Shown here piece after piece: positions 6,211-13,704 of a DNA stretch of 16,299 nt (its first letter is position 1; each line of letters opens with the position of its first letter). The stretch is from Limnohabitans sp. GTDB taxonomy: Bacteria; Pseudomonadota; Gammaproteobacteria; Burkholderiales; Burkholderiaceae_C. The stretch is from positions 1 to 16,299 of the forward strand of contig VEQI01000032.1 of assembly GCA_018883305.1 (NCBI GenBank), given 5' to 3'. Both the position numbers and the translations under genes were made by a program. A model generated the notes under the pieces. The model saw only the letters and a list, made by a program, of their open reading frames with translations. It made no database searches and was not told where the DNA came from.

Positions 6211-7486
6211 GAATCGCCTCCACCGGATCCAAGCGTGAGGCGCGGTAGGCAGGCCACCAGGCAGACACCAGGCCAGTCATCGTGGCCAACACCAATGCCA
6301 GCAGCCAGATCATCGGTTCAAACGTCAGTTCCACCAGCGGTGTGCCATCGGGATGTCGCTGCGTCTGCTGCCACCATTGCAACGCCGCATACGCCAGGCC
6401 AGACCCTCCCAGTGCGCCAAGGCCACCAAGCAGCAAGCCCTCCAGCAGAAAGATGCGCATGACCTGCCCCCGTGTGATGCCCATGGCCCGCAAGATGCCA
6501 ATCTCGCGCGATTTTTGAATCACCGACACCACCAGCACACTGGCCATGCCAAATGCCACCGACAGCGCCACAAAGATGCGAATCGTGGTGTTGGCCGTGG
6601 TTTGCGCACTTAAGGCGGTGAAGAAATGCTCATTGGTGCTGATCCAGCTGTCTGCCTGCACATCCAGCAAACCCGACAAGCGCCGGGCAATGCGATCGGC
6701 CTCGTAGACATCGTCCACCGTCACCTCCAGGGCGGACACACCAGACAACTGGCTGAGCAAACTTTGGGCGGTGCGCATGGCCAAGTAGGTGATGCGCAGG
6801 TTGGCCGACTTGTTGCCCAAATCAAAAACGCCCACCACCGTGAACACCTGCACGCCCCCCTGAGAGGTACTCAGCCGCAGCTTGTCCCCCAGACCCACGC
6901 CCAGGTCTTGCGCCAGATCCAGCCCGATCAGCATGTCCTGCACACCCAACTCGGCATGTCCGCGGACCAGCTTGTCGGGGATGGACACAATCCGAAAGTA
7001 GCTGGCCGGCTCCACGCCCAAGACCGAGATGGAGCGGCTGGCCTCGCCCCGTGACACCAACGCCGAGCCACTCACCATGGGGGCCACCCGCACGACGTCA
7101 GGCAATGCCAGCAACTGTGTCTGCATGGACAACCATTCACTCAGGTTCTTCAGTCGCTGCAAAGGCGGTTGGACATGCTGGGCGATGGCTACGTCCTTGA
7201 CCTCGTCACGCAGTGCGCGCGTCACTTCCTTGCGGGGGGTGAGTTGAATGTGTGACTGCCCCGTCAGCACCCGTTGCACGAAGTTGGCCTGCAAGCCGCT
7301 GAGCAAGGCGGACATGAACACAATCACCCCCACGCCAATGGCCACGCCCAACAGAATGAACACCGTCTGGGTGCGTCCTTCCAGCAGAAAGCGAAAGGCC
7401 AGCCAGCACTCAAACGGCAACCATCGCGACAGATGACCTGGAACAGATCGTCCGGAAGCCGCCTTGGCGGACGCATGCGTCAACAC
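6203..7486 (-). CDS. ABC transporter permease, MacB/LolC/DevC type
   Basis: About 427 aa from the GTG at 7486; GTG 7489 and TTG 7483 are equally in frame. GAGG (7496-7493), overlapping the HlyD stop, is 6 nt from 7486. The open frame runs on to 7927, but that part is Gly/Ala/Arg-rich junk antisense in frame to the HlyD gene. First membrane helix about 41-62 (TVFILLGVAIGVGVIVFMSA), then a large periplasmic MacB-type domain (about 63-290), then an FtsX-like domain with three helices; SREIGILRAMGITRGQV is the typical coupling segment after helix 2. It ends VEAIRG, like many FtsX permeases. This family moves the periplasmic domain by ATP hydrolysis to push lipids, peptides or glycolipids outward. 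Substrate unknown. Confidence 0.87.
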   Translation of the reverse strand: MLTHASAKAASGRSVPGHLSRWLPFECWLAFRFLLEGRTQTVFILLGVAIGVGVIVFMSALLSGLQANFVQRVLTGQSHIQLTPRKEVTRALRDEVKDVAIAQHVQPPLQRLKNLSEWLSMQTQLLALPDVVRVAPMVSGSALVSRGEASRSISVLGVEPASYFRIVSIPDKLVRGHAELGVQDMLIGLDLAQDLGVGLGDKLRLSTSQGGVQVFTVVGVFDLGNKSANLRITYLAMRTAQSLLSQLSGVSALEVTVDDVYEADRIARRLSGLLDVQADSWISTNEHFFTALSAQTTANTTIRIFVALSVAFGMASVLVVSVIQKSREIGILRAMGITRGQVMRIFLLEGLLLGGLGALGGSGLAYAALQWWQQTQRHPDGTPLVELTFEPMIWLLALVLATMTGLVSAWWPAYRASRLDPVEAIRG

Positions 7487-7494
7487 CACAGACC

Positions 7495-8709
7495 TCAGTG
7501 CAGCGATGCACGCGGCCGCACACGCTGACCATCGGTCAACGTCGCACCACCGGTATTCACCACCACCTCTCCGGCTTGCAGGCCCTCCAGGATTTCCACC
7601 CAGCCGCCAGCGCGCATGCCCGTCGAGACCGCTGTTTTGTGCACATGCGGGCCGAGAAGTTTGTACACCCAGGCACCGCCTTCGGCCTCGCCCTGCACGG
7701 CCGACTCCTGCACCTGCAGCACCTGAGGCCGATGTGCCGTTTGAATGTCCACCGACACCGTCATGTCCTGCCGGAGATAGTCCGGTGGCTGGGGCACGCG
7801 CAACTTGACTTCCACCGAACCACGCTGGGGGTCCACCCCGGGATTGATGTAAACCAGCTCCGCCGGAAATCGCGCCTGGGGATAAGCGTCTGCAGAAACG
7901 CGGGCCGGTTGCCCCAGGTTCAGCCACTTGAGTTGCTTCTCGTCAATCTGCGCCACCACCTGGGTATCCCCCGAGGGTGAGAGAGTCATCAGCGACTTGC
8001 CGGGTTGCACCACATCACCCACCTCCACCTGACGAGCAATGAGCGTACCCGCCACGGGTGCACGCAAACGCGCATACGACCAGCGTGCCCGCGCCAACGC
8101 CACACCGGCCTGCGCTTGTTGCAAATTGGCCTGGGCCTGCACGTGCTCGGCACCACCGGGGCGAACGCTGTGCCATTGATGCACGGCCCCCACCAGTTGT
8201 GATTCCGACAAACGCGTGGTGCGCGATGACTCATCCAGGGCGGCCTGACCAATGAACGCCTGGGAAAACAAGTCCTGATGTCGTGCCTGCATTCGCATCG
8301 CCTGTTCCAGATTGATGAGCGATTGCCGAACGCCCTGTTCCGCCAGGGGCAACTGCACTTCACGTACACGCCGCAATTGCAGCTCGGCCATGGCGGCCGC
8401 CGATTCAGCTTGCGCCAAAGCCGCACGCGATTCGCTGTCATCCAGTTGGATGAGCAAATCATTGGCCTGCACCGACTGGCCCTCACGGACAGGCACCCCC
8501 CGCACCACACCCACCACTTGCGAGCCAATGGCCAGGCGAAACGGGTTTTGCACCCGCCCGGACACCACCACGGACTGCATCATGTCTCGCCGGACCACCT
8601 CACTGGTGGTGACCACCGGACCTGGCCACCACCACACGAGCATCAGCGTGGTCAGCATGAGTGCCATGCCCGCCAGGCCCAGCATCAGGGTCGGGCGATT
8701 CACGGTCAC
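7495..8709 (-). CDS. HlyD/MacA family periplasmic adaptor subunit (DevB-like)
   Basis: 404 aa, starting with GTG at 8709, 3 nt after the coiled-coil gene stops and in the same frame. Residues about 8-28 are an N-terminal membrane anchor. The two lipoyl half-motifs (about 45-92 and 222-250, the second LRAPVAGTLIARQVEVGDVV) flank an alpha-helical hairpin rich in Gln/Ala/Arg (about 94-215); beta-barrel and membrane-proximal domains follow (VVAQIDEKQLKWLNLGQPAR, and VVNTGGATLTDGQRV near the end). Such adaptors bridge an inner-membrane transporter to an outer-membrane TolC-type channel. Here the partners are the adjacent permease and ATPase. No outer-membrane factor gene is in the window, so a TolC encoded elsewhere would be used. 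Confidence 0.88.
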   Translation of the reverse strand: MTVNRPTLMLGLAGMALMLTTLMLVWWWPGPVVTTSEVVRRDMMQSVVVSGRVQNPFRLAIGSQVVGVVRGVPVREGQSVQANDLLIQLDDSESRAALAQAESAAAMAELQLRRVREVQLPLAEQGVRQSLINLEQAMRMQARHQDLFSQAFIGQAALDESSRTTRLSESQLVGAVHQWHSVRPGGAEHVQAQANLQQAQAGVALARARWSYARLRAPVAGTLIARQVEVGDVVQPGKSLMTLSPSGDTQVVAQIDEKQLKWLNLGQPARVSADAYPQARFPAELVYINPGVDPQRGSVEVKLRVPQPPDYLRQDMTVSVDIQTAHRPQVLQVQESAVQGEAEGGAWVYKLLGPHVHKTAVSTGMRAGGWVEILEGLQAGEVVVNTGGATLTDGQRVRPRASLH

Positions 8710-8712
8710 TCG

Positions 8713-9078
8713 TCATTTGGCGGGCGGCAGCACAGGCGCAGCCTCACGGGCACGCTCCTTGGCAGGCGTCTGGCGCTTGTATCGCTCGCTGCGCTCTTCC
8801 TGACGCTCACGGGCTTCTTCCTCGTGCAGCTTGCGGGTGTCTTGCTTGAGCTTGTCCTTGTCCGCCTTGAGCTTGTCCTTGTCCGCTTGAATGGCCGCCT
8901 TGTCGGCCGTCACCTGCTCACGTGCTTGCTCCACAGCCGCACGGGTGGCACCGGGCGCCGCAGGTGCGGAGGCCGAAGGTGCGGTGGCTGCTGGCCCCGT
9001 GGTTGGCGTGGATTGCGCCATGGCATGGGTGCCCAGCACCAGCAGACTGGCCACGCCCAGTGCGAAACGGACTTTCAT
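8713..9078 (-). CDS. Exported coiled-coil protein, unknown function
   Basis: 121 aa with an excellent start: AGGAGG 4 nt before ATG 9078. Residues 1-21 are a signal peptide, probably cut after AMA. Then an Ala/Pro/Thr/Ser-rich linker (22-43) and a highly charged coiled coil (about 44-105) with heptads ADKAAIQ, ADKDKLK, ADKDKLK, QDTRKLH, then an Arg/Glu-rich end (EEEARERQEERSER). The two ADKDKLK heptads are encoded by an exact 21-bp tandem repeat. I do not recognise a named family. It sits 3 nt upstream of the HlyD adaptor gene, so it is very likely co-translated with it; a periplasmic accessory or structural role for the exporter is inference. Confidence 0.75.
   Translation of the reverse strand: MKVRFALGVASLLVLGTHAMAQSTPTTGPAATAPSASAPAAPGATRAAVEQAREQVTADKAAIQADKDKLKADKDKLKQDTRKLHEEEARERQEERSERYKRQTPAKERAREAAPVLPPAK
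8845..8886. repeat. Two-copy 21-bp tandem repeat within the coiled-coil gene
   Basis: The 21 bases at 8845-8865 are repeated exactly at 8866-8886. On the coding (minus) strand each unit encodes one heptad of the type DKDKLKA. Identical codons in both copies suggest a recent duplication by slippage. Confidence 0.85.
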
Positions 9079-9133
9079 GGAACCTCCTGTGAAATGAAGA
9101 GATCCGATGCTAGGTCGTGGCTTCGCCTCTGCC

Positions 9134-9149
9134 TGTGCGCTAGCTCACA
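9134..9149. promoter_or_regulatory. Near-perfect 16-bp palindrome between mgtA and the exporter operon
   Basis: TGTGCGCTAGCTCACA differs from its own reverse complement at only one base pair. It ends 4 nt downstream (minus strand) of the mgtA stop and 56 nt before the coiled-coil gene start. TAGCAT (9112-9107, minus) just downstream could be a -10 box, making this an operator candidate. The role is inferred. Confidence 0.3.
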
Positions 9150-9152
9150 CGC

Positions 9153-11708
9153 TCAAGCATGCGCAGTGACCCGACGCTTGTCTTGCCGGCGGTAGAACCC
9201 GCGTTTGCACACCTCCACCGTCAACACATAGGCCACGGACAGCCCCACCAAAGAGAGCATCAGGTGCATTGGCAAGGGCACGAACTCAAACCAGTCGGCA
9301 AGTGGCGAGTATGGCAGCACCACCGCGACCAAGGCCACCAAGGCCGTGATGAGCACCAGACTTGCAGCAGGACGGCTGCGATAGAACCTGCGCCGCGTGC
9401 GCACCACCAAGGCCACCAGCAACTCGGTCAGCAATGACTCCACAAACCAGCCGGTTCTGAATTCAGGCGGTGCAGCCTGAAAAATCCATAGCAACATACC
9501 AAAGGTCAGCAGGTCAAACACCGAGCTGACCAAACCAAAACTGATCATGTATTCACGAATGAAGTCTGTGTCCCACTGTCTCGGGCCGGCAATCCATTCC
9601 GGGTCCACGCGGTCGCGTGCAATCGCCATGGCCGGCAAATCGGCCAGCAAGTTGTTGAGCAAAATCTGCGTCGCCAGCAAAGGGAGGAACGGCAGAAACA
9701 CCGAGGCCAGTGCCATGCTGACCATGTTGCCAAAATTGGCGCTGATGACGGTGAGCAAATACTTGAGCGTGTTGGCAAACGTGGTGCGCCCCTCGGTGAT
9801 GCCATCAAGAAGCACATCCAGATCCTTGCGCAACAGCACCAGATCGGCCGCGTCTTTGGCCACATCCACCGCTGTGTCCACCGAGATGCCCACATCAGCC
9901 GTGCGCAGCGCCAATGCGTCATTGATACCGTCCCCGAGATAGCCCACCACATGACGGCCCCGCTGCAAGGCCAGCAAGATACGTTCTTTTTGACCAGGAT
10001 CGACATCGGCAAACAGGCTGACACGCCGTACCGCCAGCATCAGCGCACGGTCACCCATGCGTTGCATGTCCGGCCCTGTCAGCATGGCGGCCTGCTCCAA
10101 TCCCACCTGGGCAGCCACATGCCGCGCCACCTGCGGGTTGTCGCCGGTGATGATTTTCAGCGCCACGCCGCGCTGGGCCAATGCACTCAATGTGGCTTGA
10201 ACGCCAGGCTTGACGGGATCCAGAAACAACAGAAAACCGGCAAAGCACAACGACTGCTCCTCCCAAGTAGTGTCAGCGGACGCTGTCTGTGGCCACGTCC
10301 TGGTGGCCACGCCTAGCACGCGGTACCCCTGCTCACTCCAGGCATTGAAACGGGTTTCAAGCGCGCGACGAGCCGCCTCATCCAGGGGCTGAGCCGTTTC
10401 GCCCCAGTGTGTACAGCGTGCCAGCACTTGACGTAATGCGCCCTTGGTGATCATCTGTGCCTGACCTTCGTCTGATTCGAAGATCACGGATAAGCACTTG
10501 CGCTGGAAGTCATAGGGGATCTCATCGATCTTGTGACGATGATCTGGTGGGATGGACTGTGCTTGCGCCAACGTCAGGATGGCCTCATCCAGCGGACTGG
10601 ACAAGCCCGTTTGCCCTTGCGCATTCAACGCGGCCAGTTGCAGCACGGTCTGACTGGGTTGACCCCAAGCGTCCAGCGCGCCATCCAGTTGCAACACCCC
10701 CTGTGTCAAGGTACCCGTTTTGTCGGTACACAGCACGTCCATGCTGCCCAGGTTCTCGATGGCATTGAGTCGACGCACAATCACACCCATCGCGGCCATG
10801 CGCTTGGCACCGTGCGACAAGGTGATGCTCACAATGGCGGGCAACAACTCTGGCGTGAGTCCCACCGACAACGCCAGCGCGAACAACAAGGAATCAATGG
10901 GCGGGCGTTGCAGGATGAGATGCAGGCCCAACACCAGCACCACCATGACCAACATGACCCGAGTGAGCAAATAGCCCAGACGCTGAATCCCTTGCTCAAA
11001 GGCGGTGGGGGGTGGCTGACGCGATAAGCGGTCCGCCAATTGCCCGAGCTGGGTGTGCGACCCGGTGTTCACCACCAGCATTCGCGCCGTGCCACTGCTC
11101 ACACTGGAGCCCATGAACAAAGCATGCTCACGCTGGGTCAAGGTGGCCTCTGCCGCCGATTGTCCAGAGGACTTCTCCACAGGCACGCTTTCACCAGTCA
11201 ACACCGACTGATTGACAAAGCAATCCTTGCCAGCCAGCACAACCCCATCGGCGGGCACCAGACTGCCGGCGGACAGCAGCACCACATCGCCAGGCACCAA
11301 CGCGGTCACCGCACAGGTCTGCGCCACACCGTCACGCAGCACGCGAGCCTCCAAACTCAGGTGCGCCCGCAACCGTTGCATGGCCGCATGTGCCACGTAT
11401 TCCTGAACGAACCCCATGAGCGTGCTGATGAGGACGATGGCCAGCACCACCAGGGCATCCACCCATTCGGTGGCCATGAGGGAAATCACACACGCCGCCA
11501 CCAGGATGAGCACCAGGGGGCTCTTGAACTGACTCAACAACAGTCTCAGGGCCGAAGGGCCGCTGTGTTGTGTGAGCGTATTGAGACCGTAGGTGGTCTG
11601 CCGCTGCGTCACTTGAGAGGCCTGCAACCCCGTTTCCCGGGATTGCAGTTGCGACAACAAATCGGCCGGCGACAAACACCAGAACTGATCGATCCACAAC
11701 TTCTGCAT
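9153..11708 (-). CDS. mgtA: Magnesium-translocating P-type ATPase (P3B)
   Basis: 851 aa, slightly shorter than enteric MgtA (about 900). ATG 11708 has AAGG about 9 nt upstream. P-type motifs: TGES (171-174) in the actuator domain, TPELLP (285-290) in helix M4, phosphorylated Asp329 in CTDKTGTLT, TGDNP (521-525), and GDGINDALA (592-600). The helix-4 motif PELLPAIV and the C-terminal QWDTDFIREYMISFGLVSSV, followed by FDLLTFGM, match the MgtA/MgtB class, which imports Mg2+ across the inner membrane using ATP. The helix-6 region reads LNNLLADLPAMAIARDRVD instead of the enteric NLMYDISQ type, pointing to a different P3B subclade whose ion specificity is less well established. No MgtC or MgtR is nearby. 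Gene is divergent from the 68-aa ORF. Confidence 0.88.
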   Translation of the reverse strand: MQKLWIDQFWCLSPADLLSQLQSRETGLQASQVTQRQTTYGLNTLTQHSGPSALRLLLSQFKSPLVLILVAACVISLMATEWVDALVVLAIVLISTLMGFVQEYVAHAAMQRLRAHLSLEARVLRDGVAQTCAVTALVPGDVVLLSAGSLVPADGVVLAGKDCFVNQSVLTGESVPVEKSSGQSAAEATLTQREHALFMGSSVSSGTARMLVVNTGSHTQLGQLADRLSRQPPPTAFEQGIQRLGYLLTRVMLVMVVLVLGLHLILQRPPIDSLLFALALSVGLTPELLPAIVSITLSHGAKRMAAMGVIVRRLNAIENLGSMDVLCTDKTGTLTQGVLQLDGALDAWGQPSQTVLQLAALNAQGQTGLSSPLDEAILTLAQAQSIPPDHRHKIDEIPYDFQRKCLSVIFESDEGQAQMITKGALRQVLARCTHWGETAQPLDEAARRALETRFNAWSEQGYRVLGVATRTWPQTASADTTWEEQSLCFAGFLLFLDPVKPGVQATLSALAQRGVALKIITGDNPQVARHVAAQVGLEQAAMLTGPDMQRMGDRALMLAVRRVSLFADVDPGQKERILLALQRGRHVVGYLGDGINDALALRTADVGISVDTAVDVAKDAADLVLLRKDLDVLLDGITEGRTTFANTLKYLLTVISANFGNMVSMALASVFLPFLPLLATQILLNNLLADLPAMAIARDRVDPEWIAGPRQWDTDFIREYMISFGLVSSVFDLLTFGMLLWIFQAAPPEFRTGWFVESLLTELLVALVVRTRRRFYRSRPAASLVLITALVALVAVVLPYSPLADWFEFVPLPMHLMLSLVGLSVAYVLTVEVCKRGFYRRQDKRRVTAHA

Positions 11709-11931
11709 GTGGGCACCTTAAATGGCTGACGTCCAAGGCTTTGCGGTTTAGCGCACAGACCCGTCGTCACATCGCTTTTATCTTACGCACCTTCCTCCAC
11801 CATGGATAGCCATGTCAGACATTCTTTCCACCGCCGGTGCGGTGCTCACCAAAACCCGATACGCCTGGGACATTTCCCTGGCAGGCAATGAACAACTTCC
11901 CACGTTCTCTCATCTGCAAGGACAGATCGTC
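11709..11931. promoter_or_regulatory. Divergent control region of mgtA and the 68-aa ORF
   Basis: 223 bp without a convincing gene. It must hold the mgtA promoter and leader and the promoter of the small ORF. TAAGAT (11785-11780, minus) is a possible -10 for mgtA, with no good -35. I see no clear PhoP-type direct repeat and no recognisable Mg2+ riboswitch, though a structural search by eye is weak evidence. An open frame from 11812 runs into the small ORF but lacks a ribosome binding site. Confidence 0.3.
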
Positions 11932-12138
11932 ATGAACAAAAAAACTCACACCACGAAGGACGTGCCCGATGTGCGCCCAGGTGGCTATGCCAACGACCAC
12001 AACAAGCCGGGCGAGCACCCCGCCACCCCGTTGCATCAGGATCAACGCACGCCCGCCAGTCGAAGTGACCGGGACGATCATCTGGGAAGCCACAACCAGT
12101 CACAAGAGCGAAAACACGGGCCGCAGCGCGGTCGATGA
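11932..12138 (+). CDS. Small hydrophilic His-rich protein, unknown function
   Basis: 68 aa from ATG 11932, preceded by AAGGA (11918-11922) at 9 nt. A longer reading from ATG 11812 would give 108 aa but has no ribosome binding site. It begins MNKKTHTTKDVPDVRPGGYA and ends QSQERKHGPQRGR. There is no signal peptide, no Cys, Trp, Phe or Ile, only four Val/Leu, seven His and many Asp, Arg, Asn, Gln, Pro and Gly, so it is almost certainly disordered, hydrophilin-like. It is not a family I recognise. Being divergent from a Mg2+ pump and rich in His/Asp hints at cation or stress biology, but that is a guess. It could also be non-coding; the ribosome binding site and amino-acid bias favour a real gene. 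Confidence 0.5.
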   Translation: MNKKTHTTKDVPDVRPGGYANDHNKPGEHPATPLHQDQRTPASRSDRDDHLGSHNQSQERKHGPQRGR

Positions 12139-12164
12139 GGCATGGATCAGGCGTTGGTAAGGCC

Positions 12165-12194
12165 TTGATTAGAGGCTAGAGCCTCATCTCTAAA
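12165..12194 (+). promoter_or_regulatory. Possible phasin promoter with palindrome in the spacer
   Basis: TTGATT (12165-12170) and TCTAAA (12189-12194) form a -35/-10 pair with an 18-bp spacer. Nearly all of the spacer is the inverted repeat GAGGCT-AG-AGCCTC (12172-12185). This is an ideal operator position for a repressor, as expected for a phasin gene controlled by PhaR, but the site is not matched to a known PhaR motif. The repeat could instead be a hairpin ending the upstream small ORF. Confidence 0.35.
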
Positions 12195-12274
12195 GTGCAT
12201 GCCAGGGTCTTCTCAAATTGATAGATGGGCTTAACATCCCATCCATCGAAACCAAACTCACCCAAGGAACTGAC

Positions 12275-12820
12275 ATGCAAGACCAACTGAAACAACTCAA
12301 GCCCCAGATCGAAGCCTCTGTGGAAGCCGCTTACGAAGTCGCCAACCTGGCCCTGTCGCAAGTCGAGCGCGCCACCGAGCTGTCCCTGGCCCAAAGCAAG
12401 CAAAACGCCGCTTTCGCCAAGAGCCAGCTGCAAGCCGTGTCGGAATTGAAAGACCCGGCCTCTGTGTTCCAATTTGTGCAAAGCCAACTGGAAGCGTCTG
12501 CCAAGTACGCCGCTGGCGTGGCCGCCACGGCCTTTGAACTCAGCCAAGAGTTCCAGGCCGAGCTGACCGAACTGGCCGAGACCCAATTCGACGCGAAGCA
12601 AGCGGAAGTCAACAAGCTGATCGTTGAGACGCTGAAGAACGCCCCCCAAGGCTCTGAGGCCGCCGTGGCCGCTCTCAAGCAAGCCGTGGACGCTGGCAAC
12701 AAGGCCGTGGCTCAAGCGCGCACCGCTGCCAAGAAGTCGGCTGAACTGGCCAAGCAAGGCCTGGAGCAGCTCAAGGCCAACGCGCCCCAGGCTGCCAAGC
12801 CGGCCCGTCGCCGCGCCTAA
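12275..12820 (+). CDS. phaP: Phasin (PHA granule-associated protein)
   Basis: 181 aa. Start is ATG 12275, with AAGGA (12264-12268) 6 nt upstream; an in-frame start at 12218 would add 19 residues and has no such site. The protein is helical and Ala/Gln/Glu-rich almost throughout, with the phasin pattern: N-terminal amphipathic segment, ELSLAQSKQNAAFAKSQLQA (about 46-65), DPASVFQFVQSQLEA near 73-87, and a basic Ala/Pro tail ending AKPARRRA. It has no signal peptide. Phasins coat polyhydroxyalkanoate granules and set their number and size. Codon use is strongly optimised-looking (AAG, CTG, GCC), fitting high expression. Transcribed alone, with its own terminator. Confidence 0.92.
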   Translation: MQDQLKQLKPQIEASVEAAYEVANLALSQVERATELSLAQSKQNAAFAKSQLQAVSELKDPASVFQFVQSQLEASAKYAAGVAATAFELSQEFQAELTELAETQFDAKQAEVNKLIVETLKNAPQGSEAAVAALKQAVDAGNKAVAQARTAAKKSAELAKQGLEQLKANAPQAAKPARRRA

Positions 12821-12869
12821 GCACAGCGCTCTCACCGCCCTCCAGTCCTCATGGGTCTGGAGGCTTCAC

Positions 12870-12900
12870 AAGGCACCCTTCGGGGTGCCTTGTTTGTTTG
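12870..12900 (+). terminator. Rho-independent terminator of the phasin gene
   Basis: AAGGCACCC (12870-12878) pairs perfectly with GGGTGCCTT (12883-12891) around a TTCG tetraloop closed by C-G, the very stable UUCG form. The T-rich tail TGTTTGTTT follows. Confidence 0.93.
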
Positions 12901-12966
12901 GCGGGAAGCTTGCCGCTATTTCGCATATCCTTGCCCACTCAGGACATGCCAATTCAGGAGTGCGAG

Positions 12967-13677
12967 ATGACGTTTTCATTCAAGGACCAGCAGGTGTTGG
13001 TCACCGGTGGCACCAGCGGGATCGGACTGGGCATTGCCCAAGGATTTCGACACGCAGGTGCCCAGGTCACCGTGGTGGGCTTGCCGCCACGGGCGGCCTC
13101 GGATGTCGATGGCCTGCGCTGCATCGAGCTAGACCTGCGCGACAAGCAGGCTCCTCAGCAATTGGCGCCACAACTCTCCAGCCTGAACATCCTGGTCCAA
13201 GCGGCGGGCATGATCCGGCGCGCAGATGAGCACAACCCCGACGTTTTTGAGCAAGTGATCGACCTCAATCTCAATGCAGCCATGCGGGTGGCGCATGCCA
13301 TGCACCCGCTGTTGGCAGCGTCGCGCGGTGCGGTGGTGAACGTGGCCTCGATGCTGAGTTTTTTTGGTGGCGGTCTGGCGCCCGCCTACAGCGCCAGCAA
13401 GGGCGGCATGGCACAACTCACCAAGAGCCTGGCGATTGCCTGGGCCAACGAGGGCATTCGTGTCAACGCCATCGCACCGGGATGGATCGCGACGCCCCTG
13501 ACGCAAGTGCTGCAGGACGACCCAGCCCGCAGCCAGGCCATTTTGAACCGCACGCCGATGGGCCGCTGGGGCAAACCTGAGGATCTCGTGGGCCCCGTGA
13601 TGTTTCTGTGCTCACCCCAAGCAGCCTTTGTCACCGGCGTGGTGCTGCCCGTGGATGGCGGCTACCTGATCACCTGA
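12967..13677 (+). CDS. SDR family oxidoreductase, KduD-like
   Basis: 236 aa from ATG 12967, with AGGAG (12956-12960) 6 nt upstream. Classical short-chain dehydrogenase: cofactor motif TGGTSGIG (13-20), catalytic Ser128 in NVASMLSFFGG, Tyr141 and Lys145 in YSASK, and PGWIATP (171-177). ASMLSF..GG, the RWG.PEDL.GPV stretch (200-211) and VDGGYL are like KduD (2-dehydro-3-deoxy-gluconate 5-dehydrogenase), but family-level similarity does not fix the substrate. The usual NNAG motif reads QAAG (78-81). The missing acidic residue after beta-2 (VVGLPPRAAS) leaves NAD versus NADP open. It is 27 bp upstream of the dehalogenase-type hydrolase, so the two are probably one operon and one pathway. Confidence 0.87.
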   Translation: MTFSFKDQQVLVTGGTSGIGLGIAQGFRHAGAQVTVVGLPPRAASDVDGLRCIELDLRDKQAPQQLAPQLSSLNILVQAAGMIRRADEHNPDVFEQVIDLNLNAAMRVAHAMHPLLAASRGAVVNVASMLSFFGGGLAPAYSASKGGMAQLTKSLAIAWANEGIRVNAIAPGWIATPLTQVLQDDPARSQAILNRTPMGRWGKPEDLVGPVMFLCSPQAAFVTGVVLPVDGGYLIT

Positions 13678-13704
13678 CCCCCGTTTTTTCTTGGAGTCCA
13701 CACC

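Noticed and set aside
7487..7927. Extension of the permease reading frame upstream to 7927 (574 aa)
   Set aside because: The extra ~147 residues are Gly/Ala/Arg-rich and lie fully inside the HlyD gene on the same strand in another frame. Permease-like sequence begins only near 7489.
8278..9195. Plus-strand 305-aa open frame opposite the adaptor and coiled-coil genes
   Set aside because: Its His/Arg/Leu/Gly runs mirror the Lys/Gln-rich coiled-coil and lipoyl regions on the other strand. There is no start signal or family match, and both opposite genes are convincing.
11040..11729. Plus-strand 229-aa open frame opposite the 5' part of mgtA
   Set aside because: It is the antisense of the actuator and first membrane domains of a clear P-type ATPase, has a Gln/His/Arg-rich sequence and no domain.
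11812..11931. N-terminal extension of the 68-aa ORF (108 aa in total)
   Set aside because: No ribosome binding site stands before ATG 11812, whereas AAGGA precedes ATG 11932. The extension also differs in composition from the rest.
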